A DNA stretch of 64,000 bases from Synanceia verrucosa (Eukaryota; Chordata; Actinopteri; Perciformes; Synanceiidae): the NCBI GenBank assembly GCA_029721515.1, contig CM056563.1, positions 13,395,454 to 13,459,453 on the forward strand, in the 5' to 3' direction. Made by a program: the position numbers and the translations under genes. The notes beneath the pieces are model-generated. The model searched no databases and had not been told where the DNA came from. It saw nothing but the letters and a program-made list of their open reading frames with translations. Shown piece by piece: positions 13,001-25,020 of the stretch; position 1 is the first letter of the stretch; every line of letters starts with the position of its first letter.

Positions 13001-15264
13001 CACCTGGGGAACAGAAGCAGTGAAGATGAAAAAGATGAAAAAACGTGATAAATGTTGAGTGAGCTGGCTGGTGTGATATAGTTTTTTGTGGTGACAACCG
13101 GTTATCTATATATAGGTGCTCTTACCATGCCAGTGCCCTGACAGTACCCAATGTCTGGGTAGAGCCAGGCCAGGCCTCTCAGTACCCGTCTGAGCCTCGG
13201 CACTCCAACACTGGTCAGACTACAAAAACACGCATTGGTTGGCATAGTCCGTAACAGGTCCTTCTCTATCTGAGGGACAGAGATTAACAAGGAACAATGA
13301 CATCAAAGTAGTTGTTTCCGTTAATCAATTAGTGAGGCGTGCTCCAAGTACAATGCTTTATTGGAATGGGATTGTTTGGTTGTGTTCTCTGGATCGTGTT
13401 TTACCTGTTTAGCTGAGCTGGTGTCATCATTGGAACTGTTTTTAATGATTTCTCTGTAAGAGATCTCTGACGTCCTCTTCTTCTGCAGCGCTCCAGCCAG
13501 ACGCATCCATAGCTAACAGACAGGACAAGTGCTATTGTGTGACTTTAGATATGACTAATGACCGCATCAAAAATAAACAAAAAATACAGTATGTGTCTGG
13601 TATTATAGCCGAATGTGTACCACCCTCAACTCAGTGGCACAAATAGCTTTCCCCATGCTGGGCAGGTCTACTTACCTGTGGCCTCATACTGTGTGGTATT
13701 CCGCCTAGCACCAAGGAGCGCAGACGCTCAGAGCGCGGGAGGACCGGATCAATGAGCTCCCAGGTCAGGTCACCCACCGTATGGTTGTGGGTGAACTCCA
13801 GGTGGGCTTGCCATCGTAATCGCTGCTGAGGGTCTTCACGCTGGGGTGAGCCTTCAGTGCCCAGCCAGGATCTGGGCTTACCATCATCTGAGAGATAAGA
13901 TAAGATGGAAGGAAATTCTTTCACAACAGTTGCCATACACAGAAGGAACAAATAAGGAGATTTAAAATATTTAAAAACTATATATAGTGCAGAATAGCGC
14001 AAAAATGCAATATAGTGCAAAATCAACAATATAACAATATAAGCAATATAACAATATACACAAACACTATGAGAACATAAGAACACAATAAGCGGCCAAG
14101 TAAGAGATTAAAAGTGGACCATAATATACCAGGAAAAGTGGGTTGTGTTCTTTGTAATCACAATATTAACCTCTTGAATGGAGGTATGGGAAAATGATAT
14201 GATAGCGACATGGAAAGAAATGGAGAGTGGGTGAGTGAGGGGAAAGGTGTCTGGATAAGAGACACATGGTTACATAACAAAGGCAAAAATAGAGCTCCCT
14301 TAGTGGGAAGCACACTTTGTCCTCTTAGCAGCTGACCATGTGTTATGTGCATGTCAGCTATTAAAAATAAATAACAACAAACGTGAAATATATTAACAAT
14401 CAAATGAATGCAAAAAATATCATGCTCCTAGACAAAAAAAATGGGTAATTTAAGCACAGAACTAGAACAGGCCTTGATACAAAAAAAAATAGTTGAATAA
14501 CTCTGAGATCACATGCACAAAAGTCGTGAGCATAATGTAGCCACTGTGCCCAGATATGAAGCTCCTCATCTGTGTCTCTTGACTGGAATTTTAATAGGGT
14601 GGAAAAGTAAAGACAGAGGAATGCATGTTTGTCTATGTGAGTGAACACATTACCTTCAGCGTCCACTCTGAAGCCAAACTCATCATAGTGGGGTTCAGGC
14701 TGTTCTGAGAGTCCTTTCTGTGGAGACAAACAGATATCATACATTAAACTAGTAGAGCAAAGATGACTGTGAAAGACAGCAGCTAACACAACAGATCAGA
14801 CGTCAGTGTCACATGAAGACAAAGCACCCGAGGCCTTTTCGTCTTCATATTCTGTCACGCTATGCAAAGGAGTCATAACTTGTTCTTGAAGCACCACAAT
14901 GTGTTCTCTATTTAATGTCACAAATATATAACACACAAAGTCACATCCTCACTTGATGGTACTTGGCCAAAATGTCCTGGGGCCACATGCTGGGGGTGAG
15001 AGCAGAGAACGGCCCACCAGGGGCTGGTGTGTAGGTACCTGAAGCAGAGAGAACAGAATATATGATAAATACTATAAAAGCATTCTGGCAATCGCAAATG
15101 AGATTTTTTTTTCTTATAATTTAAAACAGTGAATCAAAGGCCAAGTGTGTATTTGTGAACATGAAAGTCTTTCTGATAACATAGAAATAGATTTACACAC
15201 ACCCCCATATTTGGTGATTTTTTTTTTTTTTTTAAACAAATCCATAAAAAACATTACCTGACAT
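8886..15264 (-). CDS. sgsm3: Small G protein signalling modulator 3: TBC-SH3-RUN protein (20 coding exons)
   Basis: Coding exons in plus coordinates, transcribed right to left: 15258-15264, 14953-15038, 14654-14717, 13676-13887, 13405-13512, 13126-13269, 12808-13003, 12494-12639, 12041-12274, 11768-11950, 11406-11561, 11262-11316, 11124-11173, 10873-11025, 10722-10792, 10392-10440, 10102-10187, 9516-9638, 9202-9262, 8886-8969. All are GT-AG; the total is 2268 nt (755 aa; human is about 749). The TBC Rab-GAP domain spans roughly residues 116-325, with the arginine finger in IEKDLLR (R166) and the glutamine finger in YCQG (Q203), both intact. A linker follows, then an SH3 domain at about 488-545 (ALLDFE to GWFPAKFVEIL) and a RUN domain at about 560-710. 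The C-terminus VKHHLFSWDIDG is the family signature. SGSM3 binds Rab and Rap GTPases and has been linked to Rab5 and endosomal traffic. The first coding exon has only 7 coding bases. Confidence 0.97.
9687..10018. mobile_element. TTAA-flanked MITE in an SGSM3 intron
   Basis: This 332-bp element lies in the intron between SGSM3 exons 9516-9638 and 10102-10187. Its ends are imperfect inverted repeats: TTAAAGGTTACAGTGAGT on the left, and TTAAAGGTGCAGTGTGAA when the right end is reverse-complemented. TTAA sits at both borders (9687-9690 and 10015-10018), as expected for piggyBac-type target duplication. It has no transposase, so it is non-autonomous. Confidence 0.65.
10049..10088. repeat. (GT)n microsatellite
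   Basis: About 20 GT units lie in an SGSM3 intron, about 13 bases before the donor side of exon 10102-10187. Length variation could affect splicing of that exon. Confidence 0.95.
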
Positions 15265-15347
15265 TTTGTTGGTAGTAGAGCGAAAGGTTTCTATTTGAAA
15301 ATACTGCAGTCACTCTGGGGAAAGGAGGTCAGCAGATTGCACCCACT
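15265..15347 (-). other. sgsm3: SGSM3 5' UTR part of the start-codon exon
   Basis: On the minus strand, sequence upstream of the ATG runs to two possible acceptors: a pyrimidine-rich tract ending ACAG at about 15348-15349, and CCCCAG near 15315. Either makes a short 5' UTR segment fused to the 7-nt coding portion. The rest of the leader must come from an upstream non-coding exon. Confidence 0.5.
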
Positions 15348-16972
15348 CTGTGAAAAAGGACAGATAGAAGAAAAGGTTGGCAATAAACCCAACGACTGCA
15401 ATCAAACTATGACATCTGGACAGTCAGCATAATGACTACAATTAACCTGGCTCTAGTTCAAGGCATGTCTAAAATCCTTCTGATTAAGTCATTCACCTAC
15501 TGTTCCTGTCATTAAGTTATTACAGTGTATATTCTTAGTTGAAACATACCTCTTTGCAGTAAACATCAAAAATGATGCAAGTATCTTTACACTGAGTCCA
15601 ACTATCCTGTGAGCTATTTTCCTACTTCAAGCATTACTGAAGAACTCAACACAACTGAATGAGAGAGGAAAGAGGGACATTCTGATCTCTCTTCTCATGA
15701 CCATATGACTGCTGTGCTTACCAGAGGCTAATTACCTAACTTAACTTGTGCGTGTGTGTGTTTGTGTTCAAGCTCTATTTTTAAAAGGTACCAAGTCCTA
15801 AGGCAAAATGAACAGTCTCTGAGACTATTCAGGCTATAATGAGCTGTCTCGCTATTTACTCTTTTCCTTTAGTGAACAACTTTTTCTCCAGGAGGACTGT
15901 TTCCTATGAGGTTATTTCCTTTGGTCTAAACAGGGTCAAACTGTGGAATATGGCTCCTACAGTGCTGTATGTGGCAACTAATCTCATGGTCATTTACAGT
16001 ATTTGACTGTTAAATATAACGCTAAATATAAAAAAAGACTGAAAAGCATCAGTCAGCCAACAAATTAATTGAAAGATTAAAATCAAAACACATCAACAGG
16101 TTTATAACTGTTCTGTCTGTCAGCTCAGCCTATTGGCCTACAGGCAATTACACACTTGAATGATAATTTTCTAAAATTGTAGCATTATAAACAACATATA
16201 CTGCCTATAAACATATTAAAACTGGAGGTCAGCCAAAGAATGCAGGTCCAAAACACTCACAATGAATGTGATGTCTAAATATGTTTCTACCACACAGAAT
16301 CTTCACAAATCCACCGATTATTGGACAGTCAATACCGAGTATTTGTACAAGCCAGAATTTCTATGTCAATTAAGCCGTTGAGTAAGGGGACGGGGATTGG
16401 GAAGCTAATGAAAAAAGGTCATGACATTTTGATTTCATGTTAACGTTAAAGAGAGGGGTCATTATTCAAACACAGATAAACCACACACAAACCCTACCCA
16501 GCCATAACCTCGAAAAGAGGCACGCCAGCATGCGAACACCCTGCCAAAATGATTCATTCCAGCAGCAGGCTTGCAGCATCTGAAGAGGGATTTAGGACTT
16601 AAGAGAGATGAGAAATCAATTTGAGGTTTGGAGGATGGCCAAGTACTCTCAGGCTAGCTCTGTGTGGAGCTCAGGGGAGTGCTGGGATTATGGAGAGATC
16701 CCTTACAAGAACACAAACAGTTCCATCACCTGCCAAGAAAACCAACACGACTGAGCCCCTCCTGCAAACTGTTGCATCAACTGACAATTTAACTGCAAAA
16801 TTCTGCTGCAGAAGGAAGTAAAAGTTAGACCAGAAACAACTAGTTGATTAGTCAATGAGTAGATCGAACTATTTAGATTATTAATTTATCATTTCAATTA
16901 TATTTTCAGATACAAATAGCAAATAAACGGTGGTTCCATAATGTCAAATTTATGTTTTAACAAACTTACGGT

Positions 16973-17563
16973 TTAAACTGAGACTGTGTCATTTTTTCTC
17001 CCATCTAGTGGTCAAATTTGATTTTGCATGCATTGCAACATGGTTGGAACTACGGTAAGTGGAATGGGTCAACTCCCGGGCGGCCACTATCACCACGGAT
17101 CCCCAGCCCCCGGTCCGGAGCTCCGGTCATTTTATGACCCTTTTACACTTTTTTGCCGATGAGGATTTGGCGCGGCATAAGTACGGTCTTGTATTATGAC
17201 CAAAAGCGCTGTGCGGGTTTTAGTTCAGTGCCGGGTAAGTAAAACCGCCGTCTCCACCTTACTTCTCTGTAAAAAATGAATCGTAAAACGGAATGCAGAA
17301 ATGCATTTTGTCCTATACGTACTAGCAGGTAGTATTTTATGTCCCTCTCGGGAGTTCGTAGTTTTTGATAGACTGGAAAGACATGGAAGCCTCCGTATGA
17401 GCGACCCGCTCTATGTAAAGACAAATAACTGATTCTTCACCCAGAAAGATAAGTCAGATTGTTGGCATAGGTTATTTTACACCAATGAGGATCTGTTTAT
17501 GAATGAAGACATTGATTTGAGGTAATAAAATACTTTAAAAAAAATTACATAGCGTCCCTTTAA
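16973..17563. mobile_element. TTAA-flanked CpG-rich MITE
   Basis: About 590 bp, bounded by TTAA at 16973-16976 and 17560-17563. The left inner end (ACTGAGACTGTGTCATTTTT) pairs with the reverse complement of the right end (AGGGACGCTATGTAATTTTT), about two-thirds identical. The interior is unusually CpG-rich for this intron (about 17050-17420). No long ORF is present. This fits a piggyBac-like non-autonomous element; the CpG content suggests either youth or escape from methylation-driven decay. Confidence 0.55.
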
Positions 17564-18503
17564 CAAAAAAGATGCTAATTCATTACATTGCAAGGGCTTT
17601 TTTTCTACTTTATTTAAAAATATACCAAATGATTAATCAAAAAGTTCACTATTTCACTTTGCATTGCTTTCATCTTGCATCTTTTCATCTTGCATCTCTA
17701 TGCATTTATTTTTTTTTGCATTGCTTTTATTATAATTAATTTATTTATTTACCTTTTTTTCTATTTGGATTGCGTTGGACTGGGCGGTTTAGGGGGTTGA
17801 CATTCAGATATGACAATTTTTGTCTATTCGATATTTTCATGCCTTCTGCATGCAAATTGTCTAAAATGTTTAAATGCTTTATAAATAAAGTTGGAAAAAA
17901 GCTTTCTCACTTGAATCCTTACTGTCAGTTGTTAGTTGTTGTCAAGTTATCCTGGAGTAAACAGATTCCCCATCAACAACTTTATTTCATGACAAGAGGT
18001 CAACCATTATTATTAGTAGACATAGGGCACTACAGATACATCATACTTTGTATATTTAGGCAGATATAGGAAAAAAAATATCACAATGATTTCTTTTTAA
18101 AATCATTTTTAAATATATTTCATTTACCTTGTGAAATTGTCTCTGTTTATACCCTTTTCCACGTTCACTAACAAAAACAATTATGCAAAACAAAACATCA
18201 ACTCGTGTTTTTATCCACACTCTAAAATTCCAATTTTCGCATTAACATCAAATGCCCAAAATCAATACAGACTACAAAATCTGACATGTTACAAAGTCAA
18301 TCCCACAGTAACACTCAGAACAATACAGATTATATGAAACTCCCAGAAACATCACAAAGAAACCAAATCAGTTTTGGTAACTTGGCAGGACAAGAGGATC
18401 TTTGCTATTATTGAGGTGCGGCTACGCTCACCTGTGTTTGCACACACTGGTCAACACCCTGCTGCAAGTAAAGCGAAGAGTAACATCCTGCTCTACAGAG
18501 CAA

Positions 18504-18534
<31 letters not shown>

Positions 18535-18535
18535 C
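18504..18535. repeat. (TG)n-(CG)n alternating purine-pyrimidine tract
   Basis: About 12 TG units run directly into a CGCGCGC block. This is an uninterrupted alternating purine/pyrimidine run with good Z-DNA potential, about 1.1 kb downstream of the candidate SGSM3 promoter. Confidence 0.85.
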
Positions 18536-19295
18536 ATGGCAACCCCCTTGTTCTTACATCAGTTGAGTAAGTTTACCTTGATTACTGAGATAGTGCTGTG
18601 CTGCCCTGTTATGCTGTCCAATCAGCATCCCTCTCCTCCCCAAACACTTCCTCCAGTTGTTCCTCACAGAAACCTCAACAATGTTCCCCTCTTGTGAATA
18701 CATGTATGTCAGAGATTTACCAGCCTGTGCCCCACTAAGTCAGCCTTGGCTGATTGATGACAGACAGTCTTTTACTGGCTATGTCTCTTTCACACATACA
18801 CATGTCACATCTATCCATTCACACTCTCAGTTACACACAGAGGCATGTGTTGAACAGGAGTGTCACTTTCTAGAGGAGCAGGGAAATGAAAAGATAATGG
18901 GGAAGCCCTTCCAAATCCACCTCTTTCCTGCGAGATTAGAGGTGAGTTAAGCCACACAACAGGAGCAAAGGAGCTATATAAAACGTGTTTCTTCTAGTTT
19001 AAAGCTGAGCTGTCTGCTGAGATAATTTCAGATTATGTTACATCGATTACATCCTGTATACCTTCATGTAGCAACAGGTGACTCATCTGGATTTGGCCTT
19101 CGTGGTCACAGACACAGACACGCAACAGCATAGCAATATATGTTAGAGTGTAACATTAACACATTGTTAACCTAACGTTTACCCAGTCAGTGGACCGTTA
19201 AAAAGCTAACGTTATGCATGATTGTAAAATAAAGCCAAATGTAAGAAAAATAACACTTGACGTGTATTGAAAATATTTTGCTTTGCGTCACTTGT

Positions 19296-19299
<4 letters not shown>

Positions 19300-19326
<27 letters not shown>
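19300..19326. repeat. (TG)n microsatellite
   Basis: About 13 TG units in the putative first intron of SGSM3. Confidence 0.9.
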
Positions 19327-19330
<4 letters not shown>

Positions 19331-19657
19331 CTATAGCACTATCAAGCTAACGTTGGCTGAAACAACGTTGTCATTACGTCAAACTCCAGTTGACGTCAAA
19401 TGACTATAAATGAGCTATACTTAAATGTCCAATGGCAACTCATTTAGCCGCCTACATTTGCGTTTCTTTTACAAATTCTTCCTGCACAAAACGCAATATT
19501 ATTAAACATAACGCCTGCTCAAAGTCGAACATATGTCTCAATGTACCGTTAACGTTAGTCACTCCCGAGTTGTCAGCTGTTAGCCAAACATGCTACCTTT
19601 GGCTTTTAGCTAACTGTTACACACAATGGTGGACAATAGCCTGTTAGCATAACTTAC

Positions 19658-19990
19658 CGCGACATTATTCGAGTGAAATCACAATATTATGGTCAGGGCT
19701 TCTGTCGTTGGGAAGACGAAAACACCATATGCTATGCCATCATTCGTCTCGTATTTGTGATTTCCCTGCGTTGTGCACCTGCAAGCGATGTGCGGTTCCG
19801 CTGTATCCTTACACCCTGTCGTGTTTTCCTTTCCATTCTGAAAAGTAGTGCCAGATCCCGGAACTACGCTTCTCGCTGAAAATATCCCTCCGCAGAGAGC
19901 TCGATGACGTAGGGACACGACTGATTTGTTCCATTCATTCATTAGTTTCCTCCTCCTTTCTGCCATTCACTTCCCCCAGCGCAAAAACAT
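19658..19990 (-). promoter_or_regulatory. sgsm3: Candidate SGSM3 promoter and non-coding exon 1
   Basis: This block has many more CpGs than its surroundings. A CRE-like TGACGTA lies near 19904-19910 and an ETS-type CCGGAA near 19857-19862. A minus-strand 5' splice site (CGCG followed by GTAAGTT) is at 19657-19658. Together these suggest an untranslated first exon of about 200 bases ending at 19658 and starting near 19860-19900. A TATA box is not evident, as is usual for housekeeping promoters. The assignment to SGSM3 is inferred from position and strand. Confidence 0.45.
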
Positions 19991-20296
19991 CCAGTCACGA
20001 TTCACTGTAGTAGCCTATCAGTCATCATGTGAGATGCATAGAGGAGCACCATCAGATAGCTGAATTTGTTGCGGACAAACCACACGCTTAAGCTTTTGGA
20101 TCATGTTCAGGATGTGCCCCTGATAAATTGACAATAGACTGTTATATGCCTATAGGCATATATCATTTATGTTTTATGATCTTAACATTTCATGGAAAAG
20201 TTTTGACTGCGGGGGCGCTGGTCGCTCCCAAAGAAAAAGCAGGTGGGCGCCCGTCAGTGAAGAAAACACTCTCTTACAGTGCTGTGCCCTCAGTTT

Positions 20297-20401
20297 GCCC
20301 TCAGCTTTGCCTGCAGGTCGCCTCACCTGCAGGTTCTAGAAGAGCGCACTGCACAGAGTCTGCAGGTGAGGCAACCTGCAGGTGAGGCAAATGATGAGGG
20401 C
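20297..20401. repeat. Long imperfect hairpin with repeated CACCTGCAGG
   Basis: The arms at 20297-20333 and 20360-20401 are reverse complements with a few gaps, separated by a loop of about 26 bases. Each arm holds two CCTGCAGG or CTGCAGG cores, and the GCCCTCA end on the left pairs with TGAGGGC on the right. Pairing continues outward less perfectly. The motif CAGGTG (E-box) recurs. It lies just left of a hAT-like coding remnant, so it may be part of that element's subterminal region. Confidence 0.7.
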
Positions 20402-20491
20402 AAAATAAACCCTCAAAGCACGGAGAGCCTCAGCAGATACAGTTGATTGTGACACAACACCAGCATTAAATATATTTATTTACAATTCCAC

Positions 20492-20690
20492 TTGATGAAA
20501 ACAGCCAAGTGTTCAGGAGTGCAAGGGCGATCTAAGAGAAAGGAGGAGGAGAAGAGGACTGTATATGTTGTTGCTAGACTATGTTGTTACTATGTTGTTA
20601 CAGCACAATATCTGCTTTGTCTTGGGAGACATCATTTGATGAAACCATTGATGACTTTGCTGCAAGTAAGTCCAGTAGGCCTATATTCAT
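20492..20690 (+). pseudogene. hAT/ZMYM1-like transposase N-terminal remnant
   Basis: The reading frame opens MKTAKCSGVQGRSKRKEEEKRT, then degenerates. After an acceptor-like TTACAG, the segment translates in another frame as WETSFDETIDDFAAS. This order (basic 'SGAQ-RKRKKEEE' opening, then an acidic 'ETxDDFAAS' stretch) is, from memory, the N-terminus typical of fish hAT-derived ZMYM1-like proteins. It is interrupted and too short to function. The start of the flanking element is unclear. Confidence 0.4.
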
Positions 20691-23600
20691 GTACTGGAGC
20701 ACTCAAGTAGCCTATTGTTGGTTTTCCATGTTGTGCATGTTGAATGGAGTTAAGATAACTCTTGATGGTGCTTGATTAAAGAGCCCACCCTGCCCACAAG
20801 GTTAAAATTATGATACTATTCATCTATAAAGTCCTATTAGTTTTAACAAGTAGACCTCTTATGTAATGGTTTTATTGTTTTCTTAGGCCTGCATTTGAAT
20901 TATATTTGTATAAAATTACCTGTCATATTTGTTTGAATTAATAGTATTTTTCAACATTGAATTCTCTGTAATATGTTTTACTGATTAAATGCCTTTACAC
21001 AATTGCTCCACAAGATGTCTCTAGTGCAATGAGAGCCCAAGTTTTTTTTTTATATTGACAGCATACTATATGTACCCATTATTATAGCCCCCACAAACCT
21101 CCATCTTCCACCTCCACACTGCCACCAACCCTCTCAGCCACAAACACACACACCTATGATAAGATTTTATAAGCCTGGTGTGCTTTAGTGTATAGTGCCC
21201 TGGGTTATCTAGTTAGTGGAAGTCAGACTAAATGGGCATTAGAACCAAAGGTTCAGCTATTCTTCTGTCTATAGGATGATTCATGCATGACAGGAGCTGC
21301 TACTTTGACACTGAAGCTGTAAATTTTGCACAGTGAAAAACTGCATGTTAATAATGTTGAGTTTCTGTATGCCTGGTGTTTGTGCATGTAAACATAAAAA
21401 CACATGTTGCATAGCCTCCTGATCTTTTAAAATGCAAATAAATGTAGTGTCTCACTCTGTTTTACCTATAATACCCTCAGCTCTTGCATTGCGCAGTCTT
21501 CTTTTGCCTCTGACCACTGACACATGTACATGATGTACATGAAAAGTTATTGTGTCCTTGTCTGTAAAATCTCTTTCACCTTACACACCTCCCCTCAGTC
21601 TCTCTCTTCCCTCTCATCCCCTTCCCTTCTGCCTCTGCCCCGTGACACATCAGTATGAACACTCTTCTTTCCATTCTAACCCTCTTGCATTGCTTGCTTG
21701 CTCAGTTTGCTGCACCATGCCACAGTGAGTCACATCATTAAAAATGGTGCAGCCTAAAGCAGACCTTGCCCACAGCTTGCTGCCCAAACAGCTGCAAGGA
21801 GTGAATTCACCCCACATGTCACAGTGATGTGGCTATGGTGCAGTCCCTTTCTGCAACCTGCCACCTCTTTGGCCCTATCTCCTCCTCCTCTAGTGCTCAT
21901 CTGTCTAGCTGTCTTCATCATGTTTGATAGAATGATGAGCACAAGCAAGCCCTGGATCTTACACTGCGGTTGCTATGACGTCAGACAGAGGCAGGGAGAG
22001 GAGGAGGGAGATGCCAAGGGAGGAATGAAGAGACATACAGAGCTTGAGAAACAAAGAGGAGGGTGGGAGGATATGTGGGAGAGGGAGGGTAGAGGAATAA
22101 AGATGCAATAAGGGAACTGTGAGTGGCAAAATATAGGGGAATGAACGAGAAATTCAACTGTGAAGGTGTGCGTGGCTGAAACACGAGAAAATTAAGGGCA
22201 AGCATAAGGTGAGGAATAAAGAGAAAGCAGTGGAAAACAGAGTGGAGAACTAGAGGGAGGAGAGAAGACGTGGGCTGATATACTGTTCATACAAAGCAAG
22301 AAGAATCTCAGGCCCACAGCCTTGGTGTGTATGTGGGTGTTTTTTTTTTATTCAGCTCAAAAGCTTTCACACACACCGATACAATCACGTTGTGAGTGTT
22401 ATTGACATATTCATCGGATCAAATAAAAGAGATTATTGATCCAGATGAATCAGCAGCTTACCGTTAAATAGATAAGAGAAGAGAAGAGAAGAAACTGAGA
22501 GGACCACTTGTTCACACTGAGTCAATTTGCTGCAGTCTTGCAGGTTTTCTTTAGGACAGAAGATGGCGCTGTTGTATTGTGTCAGTTAATCTAAAATTAA
22601 CCTAATGTGGGCCATTTTTGAGATTGATGTAAATGTATGTCTGTGTGCACATGCGTGCAGGCATGCATTGATGCATATGAAAATGGCCTTGTGTGTCCAC
22701 ATTAATCAGTGCTATTCATGCGTATTCGTTTGTGTGTAGGCATGCATACATATTGCTTTTACTATGTCATATGCATGTGCTATGTTTTTTCAGCATGCAT
22801 AATAAAATCATAAAAGGGCATGTGTCCTGCGAGTCCTAATCCTAATATTTTTACAGGGACTTCATTTGGACTAAATTGAAATCATTGAGCCGAACATGAT
22901 TAAGTCTACATGTATCCCCTGTGATGCAGAAATGCAGAGGGCACACCTTAAGCAACATGGAGTGCACAGACTGATGCAACCTGCATGAGGTGGTCTCTGC
23001 CTTTAGGCTCATTAACATCATTTACGCATATAAGAGCAGGATAGACTAAGTCAGACTGGGTCTCCTGGGCTGGATCATGGGGTGGTCACACAGCTGTTCC
23101 CACAGTCTCAGGGGATCTCTCCTGTGATGAGGAGGGCTGAAGGTAAAGGGCAGGGGCTCTGAGGCTACGCATTGCAATGGCAAGTGATTTCTCTTGGGTG
23201 TTGTGATGGGAGTGGCTGGTCTTGGTATTTATGATTCTGTCCTGTTAAACCTACACAGTATGAGGGGTATAGAACACATGGGGCAACGGAAAAGGATGGC
23301 AAACCTGCTGCATTACCAATTTGACAAAAATACATACAGTACATGGATGAAAAAAAAAATATTTAAATGTAATGTTTCCTGCTTCTGGGAACAGCAAGGA
23401 GGAAAGGAAAAATGAAAGGAAATAAAGAATGACAGGAGGTCTCATGAGTTTCATAACATCTTCAATGCATTTTCCTGCATTCTCTCTGGCAGTTTGTTTC
23501 ATAATTTACCGAAGTCAAGTCATATGGGAAATGATGCACTGAGCATTCAAAACACATGATGTAAAGGAGGTGAGTGCGATGATGAGAGAAGGTTGAGAGG

Positions 23601-24855
23601 AACAAACAAACAATGTGAGATATAAAATGTAGAACCAACGAGGGAGCGATTGTAATCATAAAGCCACAGCAGCATATACACTGCTGCATCACTACAACAA
23701 AACATTTGTATTTCTACTTTAACAAAGTGCTACAAGAAACCCCATATAACAGGCTGATGCCACAATAGAAAATCTGTATTCTGCAATATAAAAACAGGAC
23801 TGCACAGCATTTACTACCATTTGTAAAAGTTAAAACTTATGTAACCAATGCAATACCAGGTATTGCAGCCAAAATAACAGTGGGTATCCTCTGTTTTTAA
23901 ATATTCCTTTAGTATATCAAACTATGCTCTTGGCAAGGCAATCATTTGATTTCCTCCATCTGCTGTGGTCATTTGTTTATTAATCTTCTTCGGGATGGAC
24001 AGAGATGAATGGATGTTACAGTAGGGCTTCATAAATCCCTCGAACATCCTTCCTCCTATCTTGCATTTATGACCATGAACATAATGCTTGTTAAATCCCT
24101 GTGTGTTACAGTGTCTGTGTGTAGAGTTTACATTTGTGTCTGTTCAGATTAACGCCCAGTTGACAAAGATGTCTAAAAATAAAGTGGATCACAATCCATT
24201 ATAAACTGGCCGGTTAGAATACACACATCTTTGTCATTCTACAGTATTTCAACCCTCATGAAATAGATGAGTGAGAACTGGGAATACATAGATGTGAAAG
24301 ACCATACCGAACACCATGCAGCACATATCGCTCACCTTGGGATCACTGCTCCTCTGTAGCTGATATTACAATTGTCACTTTGTGCTGTGGCTGAGCTCAT
24401 GCTGCTGTTTAGAACTATAACACTTTCATGCTGCTCATTTACATTATGTAGCAGTGAATTGAGACTGTAATAGGAACTCATATATGACCATTAGGAGTGT
24501 TATGGGCTGAACTGGCTTTGTACCTCCCGGCCAGTTTCCATTTCTTTTGAGCTAAGGGAGTTCCTTTCTGCTCATTGTAAACCAGGATTCTAGCAGGGGA
24601 TAATATTGTATATTGGCACTGGGGACTTGTCTTGCACTCAACCCACAATTATTACCCTGTGCCACTGGCATCATGGAATAGCTTTTGTATTACAGGCATT
24701 AGGCATTTCCATTTCATACAACTAGTCCGCAACATTGTCAGCTAAGCATTTGTGAGGTATAGCTTGATGAAAGAGGCTTGCTTTGCTACTGTTCATTTCA
24801 TGAGCTGCTGAGCTTCTGCTCTATGGGCTGCATTGCTGCCACACCTGTTGTCAGT
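20691..24855. other. Intergenic stretch without recognised genes
   Basis: No coding gene is recognised. Noted items: a full CRE palindrome TGACGTCA at 21976-21983, followed by a purine-rich (GGGAGAGGAGG-type) strand to about 22260; and T- and A-runs. The ORFs here lack family resemblance. Confidence 0.6.
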
Positions 24856-25020
24856 GATCAGCCTATACACCAATGAGACATAACTTTATTACCACTGACA
24901 GGTTAAGTGAAAAACACTGATTATCTCTTCATCATGGCTCCTGAGATAAGGCATCAAATGAACATTTTATCCTTAAAGTTGATGTCAAAAACATCAACTT
25001 TTGACAAGGTCAAATACAGA
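24856..25020 (+). mobile_element. Tc1-like 5' end fragment
   Basis: The sequence carries the degenerate Tc1 terminus (GATCAGCC...ACTTTATTACCACTGACAGG) and continues with the leader of the same family (AACACTGATTATCTCTTCAT ... AACATTTTATCCTTAAAGTTG). The same order is seen in the copy at 27419-28363. It stops before the transposase frame, so it is a 5' fossil. Confidence 0.7.

Larger units (their letters stand above)
15348..19657 (-). other. sgsm3: Putative 4.3-kb SGSM3 first intron
   Basis: This stretch has no coding signal. It contains the TTAA-flanked MITE at 16973-17563, a (GT)n(CG)n tract at 18504-18535 and a (TG)n tract at 19300-19326. It is inferred to be an intron because a good minus-strand donor (GTAAGTT, ending at 19657) follows the CpG-rich promoter-like block to its right. 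Confidence 0.45.

Noticed and set aside
18441..18697. ORFs with Cys-Val runs over TG repeats (also 31.3-31.5, 56.4, 58.4 kb)
   Set aside because: Translations of microsatellites.
23100..23145. 37-nt exon-like segment between ACAG and GTAAAG
   Set aside because: Splice-like ends alone are common by chance; no coding similarity and no neighbours in frame.
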